Assembly (NCBI RefSeq): GCF_001314225.1
Contig: NZ_CP012697.1
Span: 186,001-250,000 of the forward strand
Direction of reading: 5' to 3'
Length of the DNA: 64,000 nt
DNA from: Microbacterium sp. No. 7
GTDB lineage: Bacteria; Actinomycetota; Actinomycetes; Actinomycetales; Microbacteriaceae
The notes beneath the pieces were generated by a model. That model saw nothing but the letters and a program-made list of their open reading frames with translations, did not search any database and was not told where the DNA came from. Made by a program: the position numbers and the translations under genes. Shown in pieces: positions 8,842-16,408 of this stretch; positions within the stretch are counted from its first letter, which is position 1; the number at the start of each line of letters is the position of its first letter.

Positions 8842-9893
8842 TCACACTCCTCTCGCGGATGCGGGGTTGAGCCGCACGAGCAGCACGTTGACGAGCAGGT
8901 TGAACAGCACGACCAGCACGATCGCGACGACGAGCACGCCCTGCACCGCGGGCACGTCGCCGCGGCTCGCGGAGTCGGCCGCGAACTTGCCGTAGCCCGC
9001 GAGGCCGAAGATCGCCTCGGTCACGACGGCGCCGCCGAGCAGGTTCGGGAACTTCATGCCCAGCACGGTGAGCGCCGGCCCGCTGCCGTTGCGCAGCACG
9101 TGCACGAAGAAGATGCGGCGCGGGCTGAGGCCGCGCACGACGGCACCTGTGACGTAGTTGTCGCGGTAGGCCTGCACGAGCCCCACCCGCATCTGCCGGG
9201 CGACGTCGGCGACGGTGTCGAAGCTGAGGGCGATCGCGGGCAGCCAGAGATGCCAGAGCCACACCCGAAGCCGCCGCGCTCGATCGGCACGTATCCGGCC
9301 GAGGGGAACCAGCCGAGCCCCACCGCGAAGACGGCGACGAGCGCGATGCCGACGACGAACGACGGCATCACCGAGATGAACGTCGTGAACGCCGTGATCG
9401 ACCGGTCGATCCACGTCGTCTGGAAGACCGCGGCCAGCACGCCGAACGCGAACCCGAAGACGACGCCGATGACGAGGGCGAGGCCCGCGACCGACAGGCT
9501 GATGACGGCGCGCGAGGCGAGCAGCTCCGACACGCTCGCGTCGTTGTACCAGCTGTTGCCGAGGTCGCCCTGCAGGATGCCGGTGAACCAGTCCCAGTAC
9601 TGCACGACGAACGGGCGGTCGAGCCCCCACTGGTGCTCCAGCGCCGCGATCTGCTCGGCGGTCGCCGACTCCGACAGCAGCAGGTGCGCGGGGCTCAGCC
9701 CGCTGAGGCCCTGCAGCGCGAACGTGATGAGCGTCGCGAAGAAGAACACCGTCGTGAACACGACGAGCGAGTGCGTGAGGAACCGGAGCGTTCCGTGGCC
9801 GCGCGCGGCCCGCCGCGGACGCGTCGCCGCAGCGGCGGACGCCGCGCCCGCGGCGCTCGCGCCCGGCCGGTGGTCGAGGGTCGTGACCGTCAT
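8842..9893 (-). pseudogene. dppB: Oligopeptide-type permease DppB, single-base frameshift
   Basis: From ATG 9893 the frame encodes a normal DppB N-terminus: the helix LVVFTTVFFFATLITFALQG, the periplasmic PFVVQYWDWFTGILQGDLGN segment and the membrane helices up to FPSAGYVPIERGG (about residue 207). Near 9264-9267 the frame is lost. The minus-strand frame offset by one base continues with VWLWHLWLPAIALSFDTVA, the loop MRVGLVQAYRDNYVTGAV and the last helices to a stop at 8842. Adding one base in the CGGG run restores a protein of about 350 aa. Either the permease is inactive or the assembly has an error; the intact neighbours favour an error or a very recent mutation. There is also a long alanine-rich cytoplasmic N-terminus. 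Confidence 0.8.
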
Positions 9894-9914
9894 GGTGGTG
9901 CCCGTGCTCCCGGC

Positions 9915-11444
9915 TCAGTGCTCGATCGTGACGCCGGTCAGGTGGATCTGACCGGGGATCTGCGGCAGCGCGGAGACCTTCGGCGACGACACGATGAGCT
10001 GCGGCACGCCGATCGTGAAGATCAGGGCCTCGCTCTGCAGGCCAGCGCGCGTGGCCGCCTGCAGGTTCTTCGCGTAGTCGGGCGAGTCGAGCGGCGTCTC
10101 CCGCGCGATCGCGATCGCCTCCTCGAACCCCTCGGGCTCGTAGGGGCTCGACAGGTTGAGCGGGCCGTCGGGGCCGAAGTGCGCCGTGAGCGTCTGCACG
10201 GGCGACTCCCGGCCCGTCGTGCCGTAGGTCGAGAGGGTGAGGTCCTTCGCGAAGAACGGCCCGGACCAGTCGGGCGCGACGCGCAGGTTCGCCGTGATGC
10301 CGATGGCCGCCAGCTGCGACTGCACGATCTCGTTCGACACCGACTCGCGGCTCACGACGAAGTCCACCGTGAGGTCGCCCGGCGCGTATCCGGCATCCGC
10401 CAGGATCTTCCTCGCCTTCTCGGGGTCGTACGGCCAGAGGTCGGCCGACCCCTCGTCGTAGGCGATGTAGCCCTCGGGGAAGGGCTGCGTCGTGAGGTAG
10501 CCGTGCCCGAACGCGGCCTTGTCGAGGAACTCCTGCCGGTTGACGCCGTGGCGCACGGCCTCGACCACCGCGGGATCGTCGAACGGCGGCTTGTTGACGT
10601 TGAGGCTGATGTTCTGCGCCGAGTACACGGGATGCTGCGACACGTCGAGCCCCGCGGCGATCGCGGCGTCGTACTGCGACGGGTCGAGCCCGAACGCGAA
10701 GTCGTACACGCCCGTGCTGATCGAGGCGACGAGCGTCGACGGCTCGGGAGCGGCGGAGAGCTCGACGCGGTCGATGTGGATGTTCTCGGCGTCCCAGTAC
10801 CCGTCGAACTTCTCCAGCGTGATGTGCGACTCGGGCACGTACTCGACGACCTGGAACGGGCCGGCGCCCACGGGCCACTGGTTGAGCGCGGCGGGGTCCT
10901 CGGCGGCCTTCGGGCTCGTGATCTGCGCGACGCGGCGGCCGAGCAGCAGGGGGATCTGATGGTCGACCTGCGTGAGATGCACGGTCACGTCGTGCTCGCC
11001 GTCGGCGGTGACGTGGTCGATGGAGGTCAGGTCGCCGTGCAGCGCCGAGTTCTCCTGCGTCTTGGCGCGCTCGATGTAGAGCTTGACGGCCTCGGCGTTC
11101 ACGGGGGCGCCGTCCTGGAACTCCAGGCCCTCGCGCAGGTGGAAGGTGACGGCGTCGCCCGCGTCGTTGTACTCCCAGCTCTCCGCGAGGCCGGGAACCG
11201 CGTTGCCCTGCTCGTCGATCTCGGTGAGGGAGGCGTGCACGAGCGCCGTGAGGTTGAAGTTGAAGCCGCTGCCCTGCACCACCGGGTCCCAGTTCGCGGG
11301 CAGCGTCGCCGCCCAGCGCAGGACCGTGGGTTCGCGGGTCTCGGCCGCCTCCTCCGCGGCGGACGCGGCGCACCCCGTCAGCGCGAGGACGCCGACGACG
11401 GCCGCGGCGAGGGCGGCGCGGAGTTTTGTGCTTTTGCGAGCCAT
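9915..11444 (-). CDS. Family 5 substrate-binding lipoprotein (DppA/OppA-like), copy 1
   Basis: This 509-aa extracytoplasmic receptor begins with a lipoprotein signal peptide (basic MARKSTKLR, hydrophobic core, lipobox LALTGC with the modified Cys near residue 25). The mature part has the SBP family 5 pattern: LAESWEYNDAGDAVTFHLRE, then GAGPFQVVEYVPESHITLEK, NVNKPPFDDPAVVEAVRHGV and the PYDPEKARKILADAGY segment. It is the second of two related receptor genes in tandem and lies 21 bases upstream of the permease gene. Two receptors for one transporter suggest two ligands or altered specificity after duplication. The ligand need not be a peptide, since this family also binds many small molecules. 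Confidence 0.92.
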   Translation of the reverse strand: MARKSTKLRAALAAAVVGVLALTGCAASAAEEAAETREPTVLRWAATLPANWDPVVQGSGFNFNLTALVHASLTEIDEQGNAVPGLAESWEYNDAGDAVTFHLREGLEFQDGAPVNAEAVKLYIERAKTQENSALHGDLTSIDHVTADGEHDVTVHLTQVDHQIPLLLGRRVAQITSPKAAEDPAALNQWPVGAGPFQVVEYVPESHITLEKFDGYWDAENIHIDRVELSAAPEPSTLVASISTGVYDFAFGLDPSQYDAAIAAGLDVSQHPVYSAQNISLNVNKPPFDDPAVVEAVRHGVNRQEFLDKAAFGHGYLTTQPFPEGYIAYDEGSADLWPYDPEKARKILADAGYAPGDLTVDFVVSRESVSNEIVQSQLAAIGITANLRVAPDWSGPFFAKDLTLSTYGTTGRESPVQTLTAHFGPDGPLNLSSPYEPEGFEEAIAIARETPLDSPDYAKNLQAATRAGLQSEALIFTIGVPQLIVSSPKVSALPQIPGQIHLTGVTIEH

Positions 11445-11486
11445 GACATATCCGTTTCAATCGGTGGTGTTGTAACAGGATGAGAG

Positions 11487-11505
11487 TCGCGAGCAATGTT
11501 CGCGA
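11487..11505. promoter_or_regulatory. Candidate operator upstream of receptor gene 1
   Basis: A 19-bp dyad of TCGCGA arms around GCAATGT (minus strand TCGCGAACATTGCTCGCGA) lies 43-61 bases before the start of the 9915-11444 gene. Its AACATT core with flanking TCG recurs at three other promoters of the locus (see findings), so it may bind a regulator of the whole cluster. Confidence 0.4.
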
Positions 11506-11537
11506 TCCCATGGGAAATACGGGGTAATCGGATCCTG

Positions 11538-11561
11538 GCGGGGCGGGGCGGGGCGGGGCGG
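11538..11561 (+). repeat. GGGGC pentanucleotide tandem repeat
   Basis: About four and a half copies of a GGGGC-type unit run head to tail between the two receptor genes. Four G-runs of four bases separated by single C residues could form a G-quadruplex in the plus strand, which is the template strand for the minus-strand operon. Any functional role is speculative. Confidence 0.6.
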
Positions 11562-11571
11562 CCCGGCGCGG

Positions 11572-11607
11572 GCGGGGTGGGGCGGCGTCGCGGGCGCCCC
11601 ACCCCGC
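11572..11607 (-). terminator. 13-bp GC hairpin just after receptor gene 2
   Basis: Arms GCGGGGTGGGGCG (11572-11584) and CGCCCCACCCCGC (11595-11607) pair perfectly around a 10-base loop. The hairpin starts five bases beyond the stop of the 11613-13193 gene in its direction of transcription and has no U-run. It may stabilise the receptor mRNA or partly terminate, so that the first receptor is made in excess over the rest of the operon, as is common for ABC importers. Confidence 0.55.
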
Positions 11608-11612
11608 GGCGG

Positions 11613-13193
11613 TCACTGCCCGACCGTGACGCCCTTCCAGCTGAGCTGCCCCTGGATCGTCGGCAGATCGGAGATCTCCGGCGACTTCGCGTAGAACGCG
11701 GGCACCGTGTAGAGGTGCACCGTGGGCGACGTCCTCACCCCGGCGCGCGTCGCCTCGCGGAGCAGGCGCTCGTAGTCGGGCGAGTCGAGCGGGGTCTCGC
11801 GGATCGTGCGCAGCGCCGCGGTGAACTCGTCGGAGACGTAGGGCGAGCTGAGGTTCAGCACGCCGTCGCGGTCGTAGTTCGCCGTGAGCGCCTGCACGTG
11901 CGAGTCGCGGCCGAAGTAGCCGTAGAGCGACAGCGCCGTCTCCTTGCCGAAGTAGCCGACGCGCCAGTTCTTGTCGATGACGATCGGGGTCTCGATGCCG
12001 ATCGCTCCGAGCTGCTCCTGGATGATCTCGGCGGAGGGGTTCTCGGCCGAGATGGTGAGCGGCACGGAGATGTCGCCGGGCGCGTAGCCGGCGTCGGCGA
12101 GGATCTGCCGCGCCTTCTCGGGGTCGTAGGGCCAGACGTCCTCCGACTCCTCGTCGTAGGCGATGTAGCCGGGCGGGAAGGGCTGGTCGACGGCCTTGCC
12201 GTAGCCGAGCGTGACCTTCTCGACCAGCTCGTCGCGGTTGATCGCGTGCTTGACCGCCTCGACGACGGCGGGATCCGTGAAGGGCTCCTTGTGGACGTTG
12301 ATGCTCAGGAAGTTGACGAACCAGGCGTACTCGTCGCCGAACCACACGTCGAGCGCGGACTCCTGCGCCTCCTTCACGCTCTTCGCGTCGATGATGGCGA
12401 AGTTGTAGACGCCCGTCTGCAGCGCCTTCACGATCGTCGAGCCGTCGATGCCGAACTCGATCTCGATGCGATCGATGTGGATGTTGTCGGCATCCCAGTA
12501 GTCGTCGAACTTCTCCAGCACGATGCGGCTCTCGGGAACCAGCTCCACGACCTTGAACGGGCCGGCGCCGACGGGCGCCGAGACGTTGAGCCGCTCGGGA
12601 TCCTTGGCCGCCTCGGCGCTCGTGATGAGGGCGCCGCGCACGCTGAGCAGGTAGGGGATCTGGTAGTCGACCTGCGTGAGGTGCACAGTGAAGACGAGGT
12701 CGTCCTCCACGGTGACGCGGTCGATCGTCGCGTAGTCGCCGATGAGCGCCGACGTCTGCTGCGTCTTCGCGCGCTCGATGAACGCCTTGATCGCCTCGGC
12801 GTCGACGGGCGTGCCGTCGTGGAAGGTCTGGCCCTCGCGCAGGCGGAAGGTCACCGCGTCGCCCGTCTCGTTGTACTCCCAGCTCTCGGCGAGGCCGGGG
12901 GCGAGCCTGCCCGACTCGTCGATGGAGGTGAGCGACTCGTAGATCGGCGTGAGGTAGCGGGTGCTCGCCGTGCTGCCGGTGACGATGGGATCCCAGTTGG
13001 CGAACGAGGCCGACACGGCCCAGCGCACGACCTGCTCGGCCTGCTCGTCGTCGCCCGCGGCGCCGTTCGCCGGCGAGGCGCAGGCCGACAGCGCGATCGC
13101 GGCGGCCGCGAGCAGGGCGGTGATCCGTGAGCGCCGCGCCGCGCGCGTGCGCGCTCGGCGGCGCGTCGGCCGGGTGGGGAAGGGGATGGTCAT
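11613..13193 (-). CDS. Family 5 substrate-binding lipoprotein (DppA/OppA-like), copy 2
   Basis: This 526-aa receptor is homologous to its downstream neighbour; both share GDAVTFxLREG, VGAGPFxVVExVPES and WPYDPEKAR. The signal peptide is long and arginine-rich (TRRRARTRAARRSRITALLA), ending in lipobox ALSACAS. ATG 13193 was chosen because GAGAGG lies about 8 bases upstream and the further upstream frame is low-complexity. This is the first gene of the eight-gene minus-strand operon. It faces a monooxygenase gene across a 315-bp promoter region rich in dyads. The ligand is unknown. Confidence 0.9.
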   Translation of the reverse strand: MTIPFPTRPTRRRARTRAARRSRITALLAAAAIALSACASPANGAAGDDEQAEQVVRWAVSASFANWDPIVTGSTASTRYLTPIYESLTSIDESGRLAPGLAESWEYNETGDAVTFRLREGQTFHDGTPVDAEAIKAFIERAKTQQTSALIGDYATIDRVTVEDDLVFTVHLTQVDYQIPYLLSVRGALITSAEAAKDPERLNVSAPVGAGPFKVVELVPESRIVLEKFDDYWDADNIHIDRIEIEFGIDGSTIVKALQTGVYNFAIIDAKSVKEAQESALDVWFGDEYAWFVNFLSINVHKEPFTDPAVVEAVKHAINRDELVEKVTLGYGKAVDQPFPPGYIAYDEESEDVWPYDPEKARQILADAGYAPGDISVPLTISAENPSAEIIQEQLGAIGIETPIVIDKNWRVGYFGKETALSLYGYFGRDSHVQALTANYDRDGVLNLSSPYVSDEFTAALRTIRETPLDSPDYERLLREATRAGVRTSPTVHLYTVPAFYAKSPEISDLPTIQGQLSWKGVTVGQ

Positions 13194-13316
13194 CGGGATG
13201 CCTCTCGGTGCGTTCCGTGCGTCTGCCGGGGTTCGAGCGTCTGCCGGGTCGGTGGCAGCGCCGGGGCCAGTCTCGGGAACGGATGCCGGGGGCGCGGGGC
13301 GATGCGACACCATGAC

Positions 13317-13381
13317 ACACAAACGGTCACAATGTGACATACATATCCGTCACCGAGTGCGCACATTTGTGCCGTTTGTAT
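13317..13381. promoter_or_regulatory. Divergent promoter region with nested operator dyads
   Basis: This 65-bp AT-richer island lies between the divergent receptor (13193, minus) and monooxygenase (13509, plus) genes. It holds a perfect dyad GTCACA-A-TGTGAC (13326-13338), a second dyad GCACA-TT-TGTGC (13361-13372), and outer arms ACACAAACGG and CCGTTTGTAT (13317-13326 and 13372-13381). Such spacing suggests cooperative binding of a dimeric regulator controlling both directions, but the regulator is not identified. Confidence 0.55.
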
Positions 13382-13508
13382 CTGTGTCATTACGGTCGAA
13401 CTGCGCCGCGGGCACGGATCCGCGACGCGGCGACGCGGGCGCGGGCCCGCGAGGGTGGGCGAGGGCCCGCGACGAGAGGCGAGCGCGGGCTCGCGAGAGG
13501 GAGGCGCC

Positions 13509-14552
13509 ATGAGCGATGGGGCACACGCGGATTCGGCGGCGTACGCGGATTCGATCGCGGACGAGCGGGCGGACCTCCCGCCCCGCCTCGGGCACTTCGC
13601 GGTGCCGCAGGTGACCGACGACGCGGAGCGCGACTACGAGGCGATCATCGGCCTCGCCGTCGAGGCCGAGCGCCACGGCTACGACTCGTTCTGGGTGGCC
13701 GAGGGGCACGTCGCGACGAACGGCCTGCCGGCCGCGCTGACGTTCCTCGCCGCGCTCTCGCAGCGCACGGCATCCCTGCGCCTGGGCACGGCCGTCGTGA
13801 CGCTCGCGTTCGAGAACCCGATCGCGCTCGCCGAGACCGCGGGCGTCGTCGACGTGCTCAGCCGCGGCCGGCTCGAGCTGGGGCTCGGCAAGAGCAACGG
13901 CGGCGGGTGGTCGTCGCGGGCCTTCGAGGCGTTCGCGCTCGACGAGACCGAGCGCGACGCCCTCTTCGCGAGCGCGCTGGCGCGCTTCCACGACGCGCTC
14001 GCCGGGATCGCGGAGGGACGCGAGCTGTCGCTCCATCCCCGGCGCGAGCACCTGCGGCGGCGCATCTGGCAGGCGACGAGCCGCGCCGCGACCGCCCGGG
14101 CCGCGGGCGCGGCCGGCGACGGACTGCAGCTGCACCGCAAGGCGGCGCAGGGCGACACGGGCACCGTGCAGGCCGAGCTCATCGACGTGTACCGTGCCGC
14201 GCTGCCGCCGGGCGTCGCGGGTCGCATCGCGGTGTCACGCGTCGTGCTCCCGGCGCGCGACCGCGACGCCGCCGTCGCGCTGTACCGCCGCTACGTGCTC
14301 GAGCGCCCGGAGTACTACCGCCGGGTGGACCTCGGGAGGGACACCGAGACGCACCTCGTCGAGGCCAACATCGCCTTCGGCTCGCCCGACGACATCGTGC
14401 GCACGCTCCGAGCGGATGCCGCGGCCCTCCGCTCCACCGACATCCTCTTCAGCATCCCGCTCCCCTTCGACGCCCCCGAGTACCGCGACGCCCTCGCCAC
14501 CGTCGCCCACGCCATCCACCCCCGCCTGCCCGCCCCCGCCCCCGCGCACTGA
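13509..14552 (+). CDS. Luciferase-like flavin-dependent oxidoreductase
   Basis: This 347-aa member of the bacterial-luciferase superfamily has, in order, HFAVPQVTDDAERDYEAIIG, the early-barrel segment ERHGYDSFWVAEGHVATNGL, the LRLGTAVVTLAFENPIALAE strand-helix unit and GVVDVLSRGRLELGLGKSNGGG, the flavin/phosphate loop seen across the family. Start ATG 13509 follows a GAGGGAGG ribosome site 5-7 bases upstream. It is transcribed away from the receptor-permease operon and shares its promoter region, which suggests a joint role in importing and oxidising one class of compounds. The alternative, F420-dependent use, is possible for this superfamily in actinobacteria. An IS1182-like element lies 35 bases downstream of its stop. 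Confidence 0.85.
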   Translation: MSDGAHADSAAYADSIADERADLPPRLGHFAVPQVTDDAERDYEAIIGLAVEAERHGYDSFWVAEGHVATNGLPAALTFLAALSQRTASLRLGTAVVTLAFENPIALAETAGVVDVLSRGRLELGLGKSNGGGWSSRAFEAFALDETERDALFASALARFHDALAGIAEGRELSLHPRREHLRRRIWQATSRAATARAAGAAGDGLQLHRKAAQGDTGTVQAELIDVYRAALPPGVAGRIAVSRVVLPARDRDAAVALYRRYVLERPEYYRRVDLGRDTETHLVEANIAFGSPDDIVRTLRADAAALRSTDILFSIPLPFDAPEYRDALATVAHAIHPRLPAPAPAH

Positions 14553-14586
14553 CCCCCTGGCATCCCCTCTCTCCCTCTCGTCTCTT

Positions 14587-16318
14587 CTAGGTGCGTGGGT
14601 CAGATCCTTCCGTTAACGCGCCGGGGTGAATCCGGTGGATAGCGCGGGGTGCTGGGAGAATCGATTCATGACGGTGACTGCCAGCCTGGAGGGTCTGTTC
14701 GAGGTCGAGCCGGGTGAGGCGCGGGCGCCGGGCTCGGCTGCACCGGCGGGTGCGGGCAAGACGTTCCGTGGGTATGACCAGGGGCAGTGTTTCCTGCTCC
14801 CGCCGAGTCTGGATGACTGGCTGGACGAGGATGATGAGGCCCGGTTCATCTCCGAGGTCGTCGAAGAGCTCTTGGATCTGACGCCGGTCTACGCGTCGTA
14901 CGCGTCCGCCTCGGGTGCGCCTCCGTATGACCCGCGGATGATGTTGAAGCTGCTGCTGTTCGCGTACGCGACGGGCGTGACCTCGTCTCGTGAGTTGGAG
15001 CGGCGCTGCAAGCGCGATATCGCCTTCCGGTGGCTGTCGGGCAACCAGGCGCCCGACTACCGGTCGCTGGCCCGGTTTCGTCGGCGTCACCTGGATGCCC
15101 TGCCGGGGTTGTTCCTGCAGGTGCTGCGGGTCTGCGCGGAGGCGGGGCTGGTGCGGTTGGGGCGTGTCGCGCTGGATGGCACGAAGCTGGCCGCGAACGC
15201 GTCGCGGCATAAGGCGATGAGCTACGACCGGATCGTGCCGAAGATCGATCAGCTCCAAGCCGAGGTCGCTGCGCTGCTCGCCGAGGCGGAGGCGGTCGAT
15301 GAGGCCGAGGATCAGCAGTTCGGCCAGGACCGGCGCGGGGACGAGGTCGCCCCGGAGCTGGCCCGCCGTGAGGGGCGCCTGGCAAAACTACGTGCCGCGA
15401 AGGACGCGATCGAGGCCGACGCCGCCGAGAAGGCGGCAGCCGTAGCGCGGAAGAAGGCCGACGCCGCCGGTCAGCCCCCTGAACAGGCCGACGCGGCCGT
15501 CGCGACTGCAGTGGACACGGCGGCGCCGAAGCCGAAAGCGCAACGCAATTTCACCGATCCTGAGGCGCGGATGATGAAGACGGTCCGCGGCTTCGATTAC
15601 GCGTTCAACGCGCAGGCCGTTGTCGATGAGGGCCACCAGATCGTGCTGAGCGCCGAGGTCACCCAGCAGGCCACCGATATCCAGCAGTTCGTCCCGATGG
15701 CCGAGCAGACCCTACGGAACCTCGACGCGGCAGGAATCGAGCGTTCCCCAGAGGTCGTCCTCGCTGACGCGGGCTACTGCTCGGAAGCCAACCTCGAAGC
15801 CGCCGACGATCTGGACGCACAGGTGTTGATCGCGACGGGACGGCAACGTCACGGCGAGAGCTTCCCTACCGCCGGCGCCCCGGACCCGGCCCCAGAGGAC
15901 GCGAGCCGGCGGGAGCGGATGGCGCACGCGCTGCGCACCGAGCAGGGCCGCACCGACTACGCGCGCCGCAAAGCCATCGTTGAACCCGCGTTCGGGCAGA
16001 TGAAGACCCGGCAAAACGCCGGACAGCTCCGGCTACGCGGACTCGCCGGCGCCCAAGGCGAATGGCTACTCCACACGATCTGCCACAACCTCCGCAAGCT
16101 CCGCGTCGCTACAGCCGCCGGGCTGGCGCCCGCATAGGCCTCCCCAGGGGTCCCGGGGCGTCACAGCACGCACCGACAGTCGCCACGAGCCCCTCGCCGT
16201 GCGATCCCGCACGCTCTCACACCGCAACGGCCCGCCCGTTCCCGTTCGCGACCGTCAGCGCGCGATGCCAGAGTCAACGCCGCGCGCCACGCCACCCGAT
16301 TCTGACCCGCGCACCTAG
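14587..16318 (+). mobile_element. IS1182-family insertion sequence, apparently complete
   Basis: The element is bounded by inverted repeats: CTAGGTGCGTGGGTCAGA at 14587-14604, and the same sequence with one T-to-C change at 16301-16318 on the opposite strand. The outermost CTAG is palindromic, so it may be a 4-bp target duplication rather than the element tip; in that case the IS is 14591-16314. One intact transposase gene fills it. The 163 bases between its stop and the right inverted repeat are non-coding. The IS sits between a monooxygenase gene and a 25-bp hairpin terminator without interrupting a gene. Confidence 0.85.
14668..16137 (+). CDS. IS1182-family DDE transposase
   Basis: This 489-aa transposase is encoded within the terminal repeats. 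Features in order: an N-terminal FRGYDQGQCFLLPPSLDDWL segment, the DUF772-like PPYDPRMMLKLLLFAYATGV helix, the DDE core with Asp in VALDGTKLAANAS and VVLADAGYC, a charged insertion rich in Ala/Glu/Lys between them, and the catalytic Glu in KAIVEPAFGQMKTR. All three acidic residues are present, so the enzyme looks active. ATG 14668 is preferred because GGGAG lies 10 bases upstream; an in-frame ATG at 14626 lacks a ribosome site. Codon use and GC content match the host closely, which fits an actinobacterial IS. Confidence 0.93.
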   Translation: MTVTASLEGLFEVEPGEARAPGSAAPAGAGKTFRGYDQGQCFLLPPSLDDWLDEDDEARFISEVVEELLDLTPVYASYASASGAPPYDPRMMLKLLLFAYATGVTSSRELERRCKRDIAFRWLSGNQAPDYRSLARFRRRHLDALPGLFLQVLRVCAEAGLVRLGRVALDGTKLAANASRHKAMSYDRIVPKIDQLQAEVAALLAEAEAVDEAEDQQFGQDRRGDEVAPELARREGRLAKLRAAKDAIEADAAEKAAAVARKKADAAGQPPEQADAAVATAVDTAAPKPKAQRNFTDPEARMMKTVRGFDYAFNAQAVVDEGHQIVLSAEVTQQATDIQQFVPMAEQTLRNLDAAGIERSPEVVLADAGYCSEANLEAADDLDAQVLIATGRQRHGESFPTAGAPDPAPEDASRRERMAHALRTEQGRTDYARRKAIVEPAFGQMKTRQNAGQLRLRGLAGAQGEWLLHTICHNLRKLRVATAAGLAPA

Positions 16319-16385
16319 CGAGACTGCACGGGCGCAACGAGACAGCACGCCAGATCGGCAGTCTCGTTGCGCCCGTGCAGTCTCG
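16319..16385. terminator. Bidirectional terminator hairpin, 25-bp perfect stem
   Basis: The arms at 16319-16343 (starting CGAGACTGCACGGGCGCAAC) and 16361-16385 are exact reverse complements around a 17-base loop. The hairpin lies between convergent genes: the monooxygenase plus IS from the left and the FAD hydroxylase from the right. Its left arm abuts the CTAG end of the IS1182 element directly, so the IS landed at the base of the stem. There is no U-run. Confidence 0.75.
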
Positions 16386-16408
16386 CGGGAAAGCTAGGGG
16401 GAGGGGCG

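Noticed and set aside
8842..13320. A 1492-codon open frame on the minus strand
   Set aside because: It crosses the two receptor genes and DppB in a shadow frame. Only its last part (the frameshifted C-terminal half of DppB) is real; the rest is Arg/Ala-rich noise typical of GC-rich DNA.
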